From Phycisphaerae bacterium (lineage in GTDB: Bacteria > Planctomycetota > Phycisphaerae > UBA1845 > UTPLA1): a stretch of 32,139 bases of DNA. The notes under the pieces are model-generated. The model had not been told where the DNA came from, searched no databases, and saw only the letters and a list, made by a program, of their open reading frames with translations. A program made the position numbers and the translations under genes. The DNA lies in assembly GCA_016935885.1 (NCBI GenBank), contig JAFGQA010000346.1:1-32139 (forward strand), in the 5' to 3' direction. Below are positions 7,009 through 13,684 of this stretch, piece after piece (position 1 is the stretch's first letter; each line of letters starts with the position of its first letter).

Positions 7009-7869
7009 CTACTGGCCTGTGAGGCTGCCGGTGTCGCCGCGTCCCTCGATCACATCAACCACCCTCTGCGCGAACAGCGGCGCGACCGTCTGGGAAAACG
7101 TCTCATTGGGATGGGGATTGTCGGGAGCCTCGGCGTAGGCGTCCAGCATGTAAATCCCCCCTTCGGTTTCGAGTTCGAAGAAGTCAAATACGAAGATGTT
7201 GTCGCCTTGCTCATCCCAAGTGGTCTTCACCCACTCGAAGAACTGACGTGCTCGCTCCGCGAACTCCTGAGTACCCCCTCCGTCCATCACCGCGGTCTGA
7301 GTGAGCGAGGCACCCGTCCACACGAGGAAGCGGTTGTCGGGATACGTGAGCAACTTGTCACGCAGGGCCGTGTACTGCAACTGGTAGTTCTCCATCGTTT
7401 GCACGTCCGACGAAACGTCAGGAGAACCACTATCCGGTTCCACGAAGCTGACCGGGAAGCAGTGCTTGAAGACGATGACCTCGTACTGAGAGGTCAGGAT
7501 TTCAAGAGTATCCTGGCCCTCGTACGCCACCGAACCGGCGTGATTCACCCAGATGTTCCAGTAGTCGTAGGGGTAGTTCTGCCACGGATACGGCTCGTCG
7601 GGGTAGGCCCGCTCGGTGATGGCGTAACTCCTGCCATTGTTACTGTTGTACGCGTCGAACCACTCAGCAACGCCGCCGTTCCAGATGTTCTCTCCGGTGC
7701 TGTGGTGTAGGAAGATGACCCTGCCGTCGCTTGGGAGACTGCCGCCCGTACCGTCCGTGGTGCCGTCGCCGTTGTCACTGCCGATGGGACAACCGAGACA
7801 CACGCTCAATGCAGACATTGCGGCAACGAGCCTCAAGGTTGCCTTCCAGGAGACTTGCGCTTTCATCAT
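7009..7869 (-). CDS. Secreted lipoprotein, SGNH-hydrolase-like
   Basis: The 286-residue protein has a signal peptide with a lipobox-like CLGC (Cys27), then a Gly/Asp-rich linker typical of planctomycete lipoproteins. The mature domain begins with VIFLHHSTGENIW, where Ser57 could be the SGNH nucleophile. Near the end DNPHPNETF offers the Asp250/His253 pair expected in block V. The middle includes VIVFKHCFPVSF and FLVWTGASL strands. These features suggest an esterase-like fold on the cell surface or in the periplasm, but the substrate is unknown. The ATG is preceded by AAAGGAAATC. No operon partner is evident; the flanking gaps contain repeats. Confidence 0.65.
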   Translation of the reverse strand: MMKAQVSWKATLRLVAAMSALSVCLGCPIGSDNGDGTTDGTGGSLPSDGRVIFLHHSTGENIWNGGVAEWFDAYNSNNGRSYAITERAYPDEPYPWQNYPYDYWNIWVNHAGSVAYEGQDTLEILTSQYEVIVFKHCFPVSFVEPDSGSPDVSSDVQTMENYQLQYTALRDKLLTYPDNRFLVWTGASLTQTAVMDGGGTQEFAERARQFFEWVKTTWDEQGDNIFVFDFFELETEGGIYMLDAYAEAPDNPHPNETFSQTVAPLFAQRVVDVIEGRGDTGSLTGQ

Positions 7870-8193
7870 GATTTCCTTTCAGCCGTGTAGCCGTGTAGTA
7901 GCCGTGTAGGGTGCGTCTTGACGCACCATTCTCATTCCCCGCCCCGTCCATCGAGGTTTGTGCGGCAAGCCACGCCCTACGTTCCACGTTTTTGCCGTTG
8001 CGGGCAGTCTCGTGGATGGGCCATCGGGCCGGGTGGCCGGGTGGCCCAGGATCTTCGATCCTGGGGACACGATTGGTTCTCGCCCGCCGCGTCGATGCTA
8101 CCATACAAGCCTCGTATCGTTCAATCGTCACGCCAGGTTCACAGAACCTGGGCCACCCGTCCTTTGGAACGAAGGAACCCACCTCCCACACGG
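7870..8193. other. Intergenic repeats, no gene
   Basis: This 324-base gap holds a short array of GTGTAGCCGTGTAG near 7880-7910, a GGTGCGTCTTGACGCACC hairpin near 7909-7926, and a CCCAGGATC/GATCCTGGG hairpin near 8043-8064. A related CCAGGTTC/GAACCTGG palindrome lies near 8132-8153. No open frame has protein-like character. Confidence 0.55.
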
Positions 8194-9522
8194 CTACCCC
8201 GCGTGGAAGAACAATCGAATGGCCGTCAACGGGTTCGGCGCCTTGCCGTACATCAGCGTACCCACGCGAAACAGCCTAGCGGAGAAAACGACGGCCAACC
8301 AGATTCCGAGCAAGAGCACGACCAGCGCCAGGCCAACGTCCCACCACGGAACTTGTCCCGTGCCAAGGCGCAGCATCATGGCGGTCGGCGAAAAGAGCGG
8401 GATGAGCGACATGATGCGTGCGAAGAGCCCGTTCGGTGACTCGATCAACACAATGAACGCGAGCATCGGCACAAGCGGCAACAGGATGATAAGGGCGCTG
8501 AGCTGCTGGCTCTCCTTCTGCGTGCTGCCGAGCGAGCCCAATCCAACGAGCAAAGCACCATAGAAGACGAAGCCGAGCACGAAGAACAGCGCTGCAGCGA
8601 TCAACTGCAGGCCATGGATATCCACATCGACGTGTTGACTGAGGGCCGCCATCAGCAGTAGTGGGAAGAAGCCAGCCATGGTTAACCAAACCGTGATTTG
8701 GAGCAGGGCTGCGCCCCCCAGGCCAAGAACCTTGCCCAGCAGGAGTTGTTCCGCTCGAACCGAGGAGAGCAGAATCTCAATCACTTTGTTCTCTTTCTCC
8801 TCGCCGACACCAGCGGCAAGGAAGCCGGCGTTCATGATCAAAGACAGGATCAGAATGCCAGCAACGCCGAGCGGGAGGCCGTAGCTCAGGCCCTTGGCGA
8901 GTACATTGACCTCCACAAACTCGCCCTGCGGATCGCACTCATACATCGAGATGGACGGCTGTCTACGGGCGCGGTCAATCATGTCCCGTGACAGACCTCC
9001 TTGCCGCATGACACCCTCGGACAAGTACTTGAAGAGGATCGGATGCTTGCCTGCGCTTTCAAGGAGCTTCCATTCCTTCGTGTATTGCCTGACTTCGCCG
9101 CTTTCTATGTAGTCGGCGGGAATGAGGAAGACGCTTGCGACCTTTCCTTCGAGCAATGCACTCTTCGCGGCTTCCAGATCGTCGAAACGCTCAAGACTCT
9201 GCAATCCCGACGCCTGCTCCAGTTCCGTCAGTTTGTCCGCGAGGCCTGCCAGGGGACCTGGCAGTGGCCGGGGGATTGCAACACGTTCGTCTCGCGTGCT
9301 GCCGGCCTTCGCTTCCGATGTCTCCGGCAAGAGGCCAGCTTGGTCCACGATGCCAAGCTTTTCCGTAAACGTGTCCACCATGGCCGGCACGGCCGCGGCG
9401 GTGATCAACGCGATAATGCCGACGTAGAGCAGGAGAATGACCGGCATGCCGAACGTGAAGATGAGATAGCTCGGCCGCTTGATCGTGAAGAGGAATTCGT
9501 TCAGCGCGACGACCCGAGTCAT
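8194..9522 (-). CDS. ABC-2 type exporter permease (NatB-like)
   Basis: The 442-residue protein has one N-terminal membrane helix (around LIFTFGMPVILLLYVGIIAL), then a large extracytoplasmic section of ~180 residues. A C-terminal block of about five or six helices follows, starting near GLPLGVAGILILSLIMNAGF. The segment VGEEKENKVIEILLSS is a hallmark of the ABC-2/NatB permease family. Its start overlaps the stop of the ATPase gene (ATGA, four bases), so the two are translationally coupled and form one exporter. Relatives move sodium, antibiotics or lipids out of the cell; this one's substrate cannot be read from sequence. Confidence 0.88.
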   Translation of the reverse strand: MTRVVALNEFLFTIKRPSYLIFTFGMPVILLLYVGIIALITAAAVPAMVDTFTEKLGIVDQAGLLPETSEAKAGSTRDERVAIPRPLPGPLAGLADKLTELEQASGLQSLERFDDLEAAKSALLEGKVASVFLIPADYIESGEVRQYTKEWKLLESAGKHPILFKYLSEGVMRQGGLSRDMIDRARRQPSISMYECDPQGEFVEVNVLAKGLSYGLPLGVAGILILSLIMNAGFLAAGVGEEKENKVIEILLSSVRAEQLLLGKVLGLGGAALLQITVWLTMAGFFPLLLMAALSQHVDVDIHGLQLIAAALFFVLGFVFYGALLVGLGSLGSTQKESQQLSALIILLPLVPMLAFIVLIESPNGLFARIMSLIPLFSPTAMMLRLGTGQVPWWDVGLALVVLLLGIWLAVVFSARLFRVGTLMYGKAPNPLTAIRLFFHAG

Positions 9523-10478
9523 GGTCTCTGCCCGCCGGCGTTGGCGGCTCCGATTCCAGGCGAGGCGTCCTGGTTCCTGGTGACCAGGGCCACGAAGATG
9601 TCCTCGAGGGGCTGGGCGCCCTCTTCAAGGTGCTTGACGGACTTTCCCGCCCGCCCCATTTCCAGCATCAGGTCGTTCATCGTCTTCCCGTCGCGGAGCC
9701 AAACGCGTTTGCGACTGCCGACGATCACGACCTTCGCGACGCAGTCGAGCCCGTCAGGCTGAGCCTGGGCGTCGACGACAATGTCATAGTCCGTGTGGGC
9801 CTTCTTGATCTCGCCGAGCTCGCCGCAGAGGATCTGTCGACCGCGGTCGATCATGATGATGCGATCGCAAACGGCCTCCACCTCGGCCATCATGTGCGTC
9901 GAGAGGAACACCAGCTTGCCGGCCCGCTTGAGATCGAGCACGAGGTCTCGCACGAGTCGAACGTTGACGGGATCGAGGCCGGAGAAGGGCTCGTCGAAGA
10001 CAACCAGGTCCGGGTCGTGGAGGACGCAGGAGACCGTCTGCAGTTTCTGAGACATGCCCTTGGAGAGAGTCTTGATCTTCTTGTTCGCGTATTCGGCGAG
10101 GCCAAACCGTTCGAGCAGGACGCCCGCGCTCTTGTGAGCCTCGGCCTTGCTCACGCCCTTCAGGGCCGCCAGGTACGCCAGGACGTCCATGACCTTGCGC
10201 TTTTTGTAGAGGCCCCGTTCCTCGGGGAGGTAGCCGACGCGGTTCTTGAAGTCTTGTGAGCGGTTTCCATTCGGCGTGCCGTTGACGAGGATAGCACCCT
10301 CATCCGGCCGGAAGATGTCGAGCATCATGCGGATAATGGTCGTCTTTCCGGCGCCGTTCGGACCCAGAAGGCCGAAGACCTCACCGCCGTGGGCCTCCCA
10401 CGAGGCCTGGTCGACCGCGCGCGTCCGACCGGCGCCGCCGCCAAACGTCTTCGAGACTTGCTGAAACTCAATCTGCAT
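9519..10478 (-). CDS. ABC transporter ATP-binding subunit (NatA-like)
   Basis: The 319-residue nucleotide-binding protein contains Walker A GPNGAGKT at 39-46, signature LSKGM at 138-142, Walker B VVFDEP at 159-164 and the switch His195 in STHMM. A C-terminal extension of ~100 residues follows, as in NatA/DrrA-type ATPases (DUF4162-like region). It powers the permease encoded immediately downstream with a four-base overlap. The start at 10478 (MQIEF) is preferred over an in-frame upstream ATG because that ATG lies in a dispersed repeat abutting the gene. Confidence 0.92.
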   Translation of the reverse strand: MQIEFQQVSKTFGGGAGRTRAVDQASWEAHGGEVFGLLGPNGAGKTTIIRMMLDIFRPDEGAILVNGTPNGNRSQDFKNRVGYLPEERGLYKKRKVMDVLAYLAALKGVSKAEAHKSAGVLLERFGLAEYANKKIKTLSKGMSQKLQTVSCVLHDPDLVVFDEPFSGLDPVNVRLVRDLVLDLKRAGKLVFLSTHMMAEVEAVCDRIIMIDRGRQILCGELGEIKKAHTDYDIVVDAQAQPDGLDCVAKVVIVGSRKRVWLRDGKTMNDLMLEMGRAGKSVKHLEEGAQPLEDIFVALVTRNQDASPGIGAANAGGQRP

Positions 10479-10483
10479 CACGC

Positions 10484-10636
10484 CAAGTGCCATGCTTTCA
10501 CGCGGCGAAGCCGCGGGGACACCACGCTTTCACGCCGGGTACCATGCTTTCACGCGACGAAGTCGCGGGCAAGCATGTCGGCCTGAGAGAAACATGCCTA
10601 CCCGGGCTGCGCCCGTGAAGGCATGGCACCCGGCAC
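10484..10636 (+). repeat. ~100-bp dispersed repeat (GGTACC...GGCACC), copy 2 with partial duplications
   Basis: The segment from about 10537 to 10636 matches the repeat at 5303-5401. It is preceded by two partial copies of its start (GCCATGCTTTCACGC and CCACGCTTTCACGCC), so the left end has been duplicated. It fills the gap directly upstream of the ABC ATPase gene and may carry its transcription or translation signals by accident. Confidence 0.75.
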
Positions 10637-10649
10637 CCGGCAACTTGGC

Positions 10650-10946
10650 TCACTTCTGAAAACGGTCGAACATGTCGTTCATTGCTTTTTGGAGTTTAGC
10701 CACGACGGATTCCGGCCGCTTGGGGCTAGCGATATCTTCACGGTTCTCTGCTACACGGGCCATTGCCGTGAGAACCTCGTCAGGCGTGAAGAATGCCTGG
10801 CGCGTCTTGTTTCCTTCTTCTGGTAACAGGAAAACGCGCAGCCATCGATCCGGCTCGCCTGACTGGCGATCGACGTTTTCTACCACGTCAATGCGGCCTG
10901 GCGCCAACTTCTCTCTCGGTGTTGGGTCACCTCTTGTGATGTCCAT
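10650..10946 (-). CDS. Small protein of unknown function
   Basis: The 98-residue protein has no family I recognise. It is soluble and charged: the N-terminal half is strand-like (GRIDVVENVD, RWLRVFLLP) and the C-terminal half is helical (FTPDEVLTAMARVAEN, SVVAKLQKAMNDMFDRFQK). A good ribosome site AAGGAG lies eight bases before the ATG, supporting it as a real gene. It sits between the ESCRT-III-like operon and the ABC exporter on the same strand, so it may share a transcript with either. Confidence 0.6.
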   Translation of the reverse strand: MDITRGDPTPREKLAPGRIDVVENVDRQSGEPDRWLRVFLLPEEGNKTRQAFFTPDEVLTAMARVAENREDIASPKRPESVVAKLQKAMNDMFDRFQK

Positions 10947-11054
10947 GGGTCATTCTCCTTGTCTCTACAGTACTTTCGTCGCCCTGATGGGGCTGTCTGC
11001 TCAATTATACTGCTTTAACCCTGGGCTTGCGGCCTGGGCTACTGTCCGTCATCC

Positions 11055-11135
11055 GTCATCCTTCCGCCTTCATCCTTCCGCCGTCATCCTTCCGCCTTCA
11101 TCCTTCCGCCTTCATCCTTCCGCCTTCATCCTTCC
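11055..11135. repeat. 14-bp tandem array abutting an ESCRT-III-like stop codon
   Basis: About 5.8 copies of KTCATCCTTCCGCC (first base G or T) run from 11055 to 11135 and end exactly where the TAG of the minus-strand gene (11136-11138) begins. On the transcribed strand the units read GGCGGAAGGATGAA. They contain GGAAGGATG, a ribosome-site plus start-codon-like string. Confidence 0.85.
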
Positions 11136-11744
11136 CTACTTGCTCTCCTTCTCGCTCTTGTCCTTCAGGGCGTTCAGTTCCGCCCGCAGGTCGTCCAGCT
11201 CGTCCATGTCCTTTGCATGTTCCGATTCCGCCTCGGCCTCGATCATGGCATCGATCTCCTGGTCGGTCACGACCTCCGCCGGTGTCGCTGCGGTGTCACT
11301 CGCCGCGATGTCCTCGACGGTCTCGAGGAACATGCTCATCCGCTCCTCCATCGTCTGCGACTGGGCCATCGCCTTCTCCCAGTCCATCTGCGTCTTGACC
11401 AGGTCCGTCTCGCCGAACAGCCGGCTGATCTCGCTGGCCATGGTGCCCATCGCCTGGGCGAAGTCCGTCGACGCCTCGGCCTGCCGCTTGATGATCAGCG
11501 CGTTCTTCACCGCCAGGAGCTGCCGCTCCAGCATCTTCTTGACCGTCGCCGTCTTCTTGAGCGAATTGCGGATGAAGACGTACTGGCTATTGTCGCCGAT
11601 CTCCTTGGCCCGGCGGGCGTTTCTGACGAACTCGTCAGTGAACTTGTTCTGCTCGGCGACGGCCTTCTCGATCCGCCGGATGCCCTGCCGGATCTTGATG
11701 TCCCGCTCGATGCGACGCTCTTCGGATGATTTGAACAGACTCAT
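11136..11744 (-). CDS. ESCRT-III-like protein A with MIM1-like C-terminus
   Basis: The 202-residue protein reads like a CHMP1/2/3-type ESCRT-III subunit. Residues ~8-48 form a basic helix and ~52-110 a long second helix (QYVFIRNSLKKT...AQAMGTMASEISRL). A short helix follows (DLVKTQMDWEKAMAQSQ), then TMEERMSMFLETVEDI, an acidic linker, and the tail LRAELNALK at 186-194. That tail fits the MIM1 pattern LxxRLxxLK apart from Glu in place of Arg. In eukaryotes MIM1 binds the Vps4 MIT domain, and a MIT-bearing ATPase is encoded at 3442-4560. The start MSLFKSS at 11744 has GAGGA seven bases upstream; the frame before it is translated tandem repeat. It is the last gene of the cluster. PspA/Vipp1 are more distant members of the same superfamily and are the main alternative. 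Confidence 0.7.
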   Translation of the reverse strand: MSLFKSSEERRIERDIKIRQGIRRIEKAVAEQNKFTDEFVRNARRAKEIGDNSQYVFIRNSLKKTATVKKMLERQLLAVKNALIIKRQAEASTDFAQAMGTMASEISRLFGETDLVKTQMDWEKAMAQSQTMEERMSMFLETVEDIAASDTAATPAEVVTDQEIDAMIEAEAESEHAKDMDELDDLRAELNALKDKSEKESK

Positions 11745-11762
11745 GGCGTTCCTCAATAGCAC

Positions 11763-11803
11763 ATGGCGAATAGCGAATGGCGAATGGCGAATAGCGAATG
11801 GCG
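11763..11803. repeat. 7-bp tandem array (ATRGCGA)
   Basis: Nearly six copies of ATGGCGA/ATAGCGA lie just upstream of the ESCRT-III-like protein A start. The same unit in the opposite orientation occurs upstream of protein B's stop region (12879-12908), and a two-unit version is at 13658-13674. Confidence 0.85.
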
Positions 11804-11849
11804 TGCGTATCCGTGAAAGGCGACTGCGTACCAACCGACAATCACGTAC

Positions 11850-12044
11850 TTAACGCGCTGCGAGTTCAACAACTCGATAAGCTCGCACAAATCCTTCTGT
11901 AGCTTCATCTTGTTCGGCCCGCCGCCTCAAGAGCAAGTCCAGTAAGATCTCAAGCCTCTCCTGCGGATCAAGACGTGCGTAGTAAGACCGGTCCGCCCGG
12001 TCACTCTCTTCAAACGAGTCAAACCGCCTGACCACCTTCTTCAT
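11850..12044 (-). CDS. Short conserved protein (YYARLDPQERLEILLDLL type)
   Basis: The 64-residue protein reads MKKVVRRFDSFEESDRADR followed by a YARLDPQERLEILLDLLLRR core. Short proteins of this pattern are widespread in environmental bacteria and often precede a nucleotidyltransferase-type gene, as in type IV toxin-antitoxin loci. No such partner follows here; the downstream space is tandem repeat. It could be an orphan of a lost pair inserted in the operon. The internal ATG at 12044 is chosen because the family begins at MKK. Confidence 0.55.
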   Translation of the reverse strand: MKKVVRRFDSFEESDRADRSYYARLDPQERLEILLDLLLRRRAEQDEATEGFVRAYRVVELAAR

Positions 12045-12100
12045 CACGCTCGCATCCTCATGCAGGCCATGCTGCGCTATAACCCGATGTCCCTCACGCG

Positions 12101-12295
12101 CTACTCTTCCGGTATCACGAGCCAGCAAATGATGTACACAAGGATTCCCGGGAACGCCACCGACACGATGGCGGCTATGACGTACACGATCCTGGCCAGC
12201 GTCGGGTCGATTCCCAAGTACTCGGCGGCACCCCCAACCACGCCTGCGATCATCCGGTGCCGGCGTGACCTTCTGAGGGCTTTTCCATCGGACAT
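12101..12295 (-). CDS. PspC-domain membrane protein
   Basis: The 64-residue protein has a basic N-terminus (LRRSRRHRMIAGVVGGAAEYLGIDPTLAR), then a hydrophobic helix and the closing ILVYIICWLVIPEE. This is the complete PspC domain. In enterobacteria PspC is an inner-membrane sensor that recruits PspA, a relative of ESCRT-III, during membrane stress. Here it is encoded three bases after a zinc-ribbon gene and between ESCRT-III-like genes, so a membrane-anchor role for those proteins is plausible. The fold call is strong; the link to this operon is inferred. Confidence 0.9.
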   Translation of the reverse strand: MSDGKALRRSRRHRMIAGVVGGAAEYLGIDPTLARIVYVIAAIVSVAFPGILVYIICWLVIPEE

Positions 12296-12298
12296 TGT

Positions 12299-12856
12299 TC
12301 AGTCCTCCGCAAGGGCCTTACGAGAGACGGCCTTCTCACCGAGATACGTGGAGCTTCGCTCTGCATCGTTCGATTCAGGGTCGATGTTCGTCCTCTCGGC
12401 AACGACCGCGTTGCCTGGCGGGCCATCAGCCGCCTTGTCCTCGACCATTGGGACGGGCGGTGGGGACACGTTGGTCAATCCAGGCAGCAACTCCGTGCCG
12501 CAGCGCCCACAGTACGTCGCCACGATGTTCGTGACCGGGGCGCTGCACCTCGAGCAGATCGGCGGGCACAGGCAATCGTACGCACTGCCGTGTGACAGGT
12601 AGATCCGCAACGCATACGCCAACTCGGTGCACCCCCGATGTGAGCGAAACCGAATCGTCACGATCGTGCTGCCCTGCTTTCGGCATATAACAAGGTCGAT
12701 CCGCGGGACCGGGTCCAAACGTGAGCGGCGATCCTCGATACGGGGTCCTTCACAATGCCACGGGTGTGACAGATGGTACCCGCGCCGAGCGGCAAATTGC
12801 AGAATAGCCTCCTGCACGCTGCTTTTGCTGCGGTCGATTCTGATATCCAGTTCCAT
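12299..12856 (-). CDS. Zinc-ribbon protein of unknown function
   Basis: The 185-residue protein has an N-terminal alpha/beta section of ~95 residues (MELDIRIDRSKSSVQEAI, RIDLVICRK, STIVTIRFRS), then a four-cysteine zinc ribbon at ~97-120 (CSRC...CGRCG). A disordered Pro/Glu-rich tail closes it. No membrane helix is present. It is followed after three bases by the PspC gene, so translation is likely coupled. The N-terminal domain is not recognised. Confidence 0.65.
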   Translation of the reverse strand: MELDIRIDRSKSSVQEAILQFAARRGYHLSHPWHCEGPRIEDRRSRLDPVPRIDLVICRKQGSTIVTIRFRSHRGCTELAYALRIYLSHGSAYDCLCPPICSRCSAPVTNIVATYCGRCGTELLPGLTNVSPPPVPMVEDKAADGPPGNAVVAERTNIDPESNDAERSSTYLGEKAVSRKALAED

Positions 12857-12878
12857 CGCTCAGACTCTGTGGCAATAC

Positions 12879-12908
12879 GCCATTCGCCATTCGCCATTCG
12901 CCATTCGC
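12879..12908. repeat. 7-bp tandem array (GCCATTC)
   Basis: Four copies of GCCATTC fill the short gap between ESCRT-III-like protein B and the zinc-ribbon gene. The unit is the reverse complement of the array at 11763-11803. Confidence 0.85.
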
Positions 12909-12912
12909 AATC

Positions 12913-13518
12913 CTAGGCCCCCTCGGCCTGTTGATGTCGTTCGCGTACACGGCGGTCGGCCTCGTCGAACGCCTCGTCGGCATTCTCGATCAGGCCCGTG
13001 TCCATCTGATCCCAGATGTCCAACACTTGCTGGCTGCCGGGCGTCAAGGCGCTTTCGCCTTCCTCCACGCCGACCTTCAGCATGGAGTCCAGGCGCTCCT
13101 GATACATCTCCGCGGTGATGGAATCGTTCTCGATCATCTTCTCCAACGCGATCAGGTCCTTCTCTCCGATCAGCCCCAGCTTGCTGCCCATCGCCTTGGC
13201 CCGGTCGGCATTCTCCCGCAGCATCCGCATCCGCGTGACCGTCAGCGCCTCCTTGCTGCGGATGTTGAGCTGGCGCGAGACCATCAACTGCTCGGTGGTC
13301 TTCATGTCGAATTCCTGTGCCAGGACCCGCCGCACTTCGGGCGATTTCTCGTTGCGCCCGCGCTCGAACACCTCCTGTTTGTTCTCCGCAAGCTTGGCAA
13401 CGCGCTTCAGGAGCTGATCTCGGTCGCGATGAAGCAGCAACTCCTGCCGACGGAGCTCCTGCCGCGTCATCTGCGACAACGACTTGTTCTTCTTGGTCAG
13501 CCAGTCGAATAATGCCAT
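12913..13518 (-). CDS. ESCRT-III-like protein B
   Basis: The 201-residue, almost wholly helical protein begins MALFDWLTKK. It has a charged helix at ~15-52, a break at NEKSP, a long helix at ~60-113 (EVRRVLAQEFDMKTTEQLMV...MRMLREN), a helix at ~118-148 and an acidic C-terminal helix (ENADEAFDEADRRVRERHQ). This order, a basic hairpin of two long helices followed by shorter acidic helices, matches the ESCRT-III core and the layout of proteins A and C in this operon. No membrane segment is present. Motif-level identity to named CHMP subunits is weaker than for A. Alternatives are a PspA-like or unrelated coiled-coil protein. No clear ribosome site precedes the ATG. Confidence 0.6.
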   Translation of the reverse strand: MALFDWLTKKNKSLSQMTRQELRRQELLLHRDRDQLLKRVAKLAENKQEVFERGRNEKSPEVRRVLAQEFDMKTTEQLMVSRQLNIRSKEALTVTRMRMLRENADRAKAMGSKLGLIGEKDLIALEKMIENDSITAEMYQERLDSMLKVGVEEGESALTPGSQQVLDIWDQMDTGLIENADEAFDEADRRVRERHQQAEGA

Positions 13519-13684
13519 GGGGAAAGCCGAAAACCGAGATTGAAAACCAAGAACACGAAAGCCGAAGACCGAGAAGCCGAGAACTCAACCTCCAGAACGC
13601 CGGAGCCTCGTCCTCCCAACGTCAGGTGTTGTTCGCGATTGCCCGTTCCCCGTTCATGATTCGCCATTCGCAACCCGCTTATTA
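13519..13684. repeat. Degenerate repeats between ESCRT-III-like genes C and B
   Basis: The gap contains irregular copies of GAAAACCGAGA / GAAGCCGAGA between 13525 and 13585 and a CGCCATTCGC unit near 13660-13672. No reading frame of interest is seen. Confidence 0.5.

Noticed and set aside
11055..11135. CRISPR or attachment site
   Set aside because: The 14-bp units are contiguous without spacers, and no integrase is nearby.
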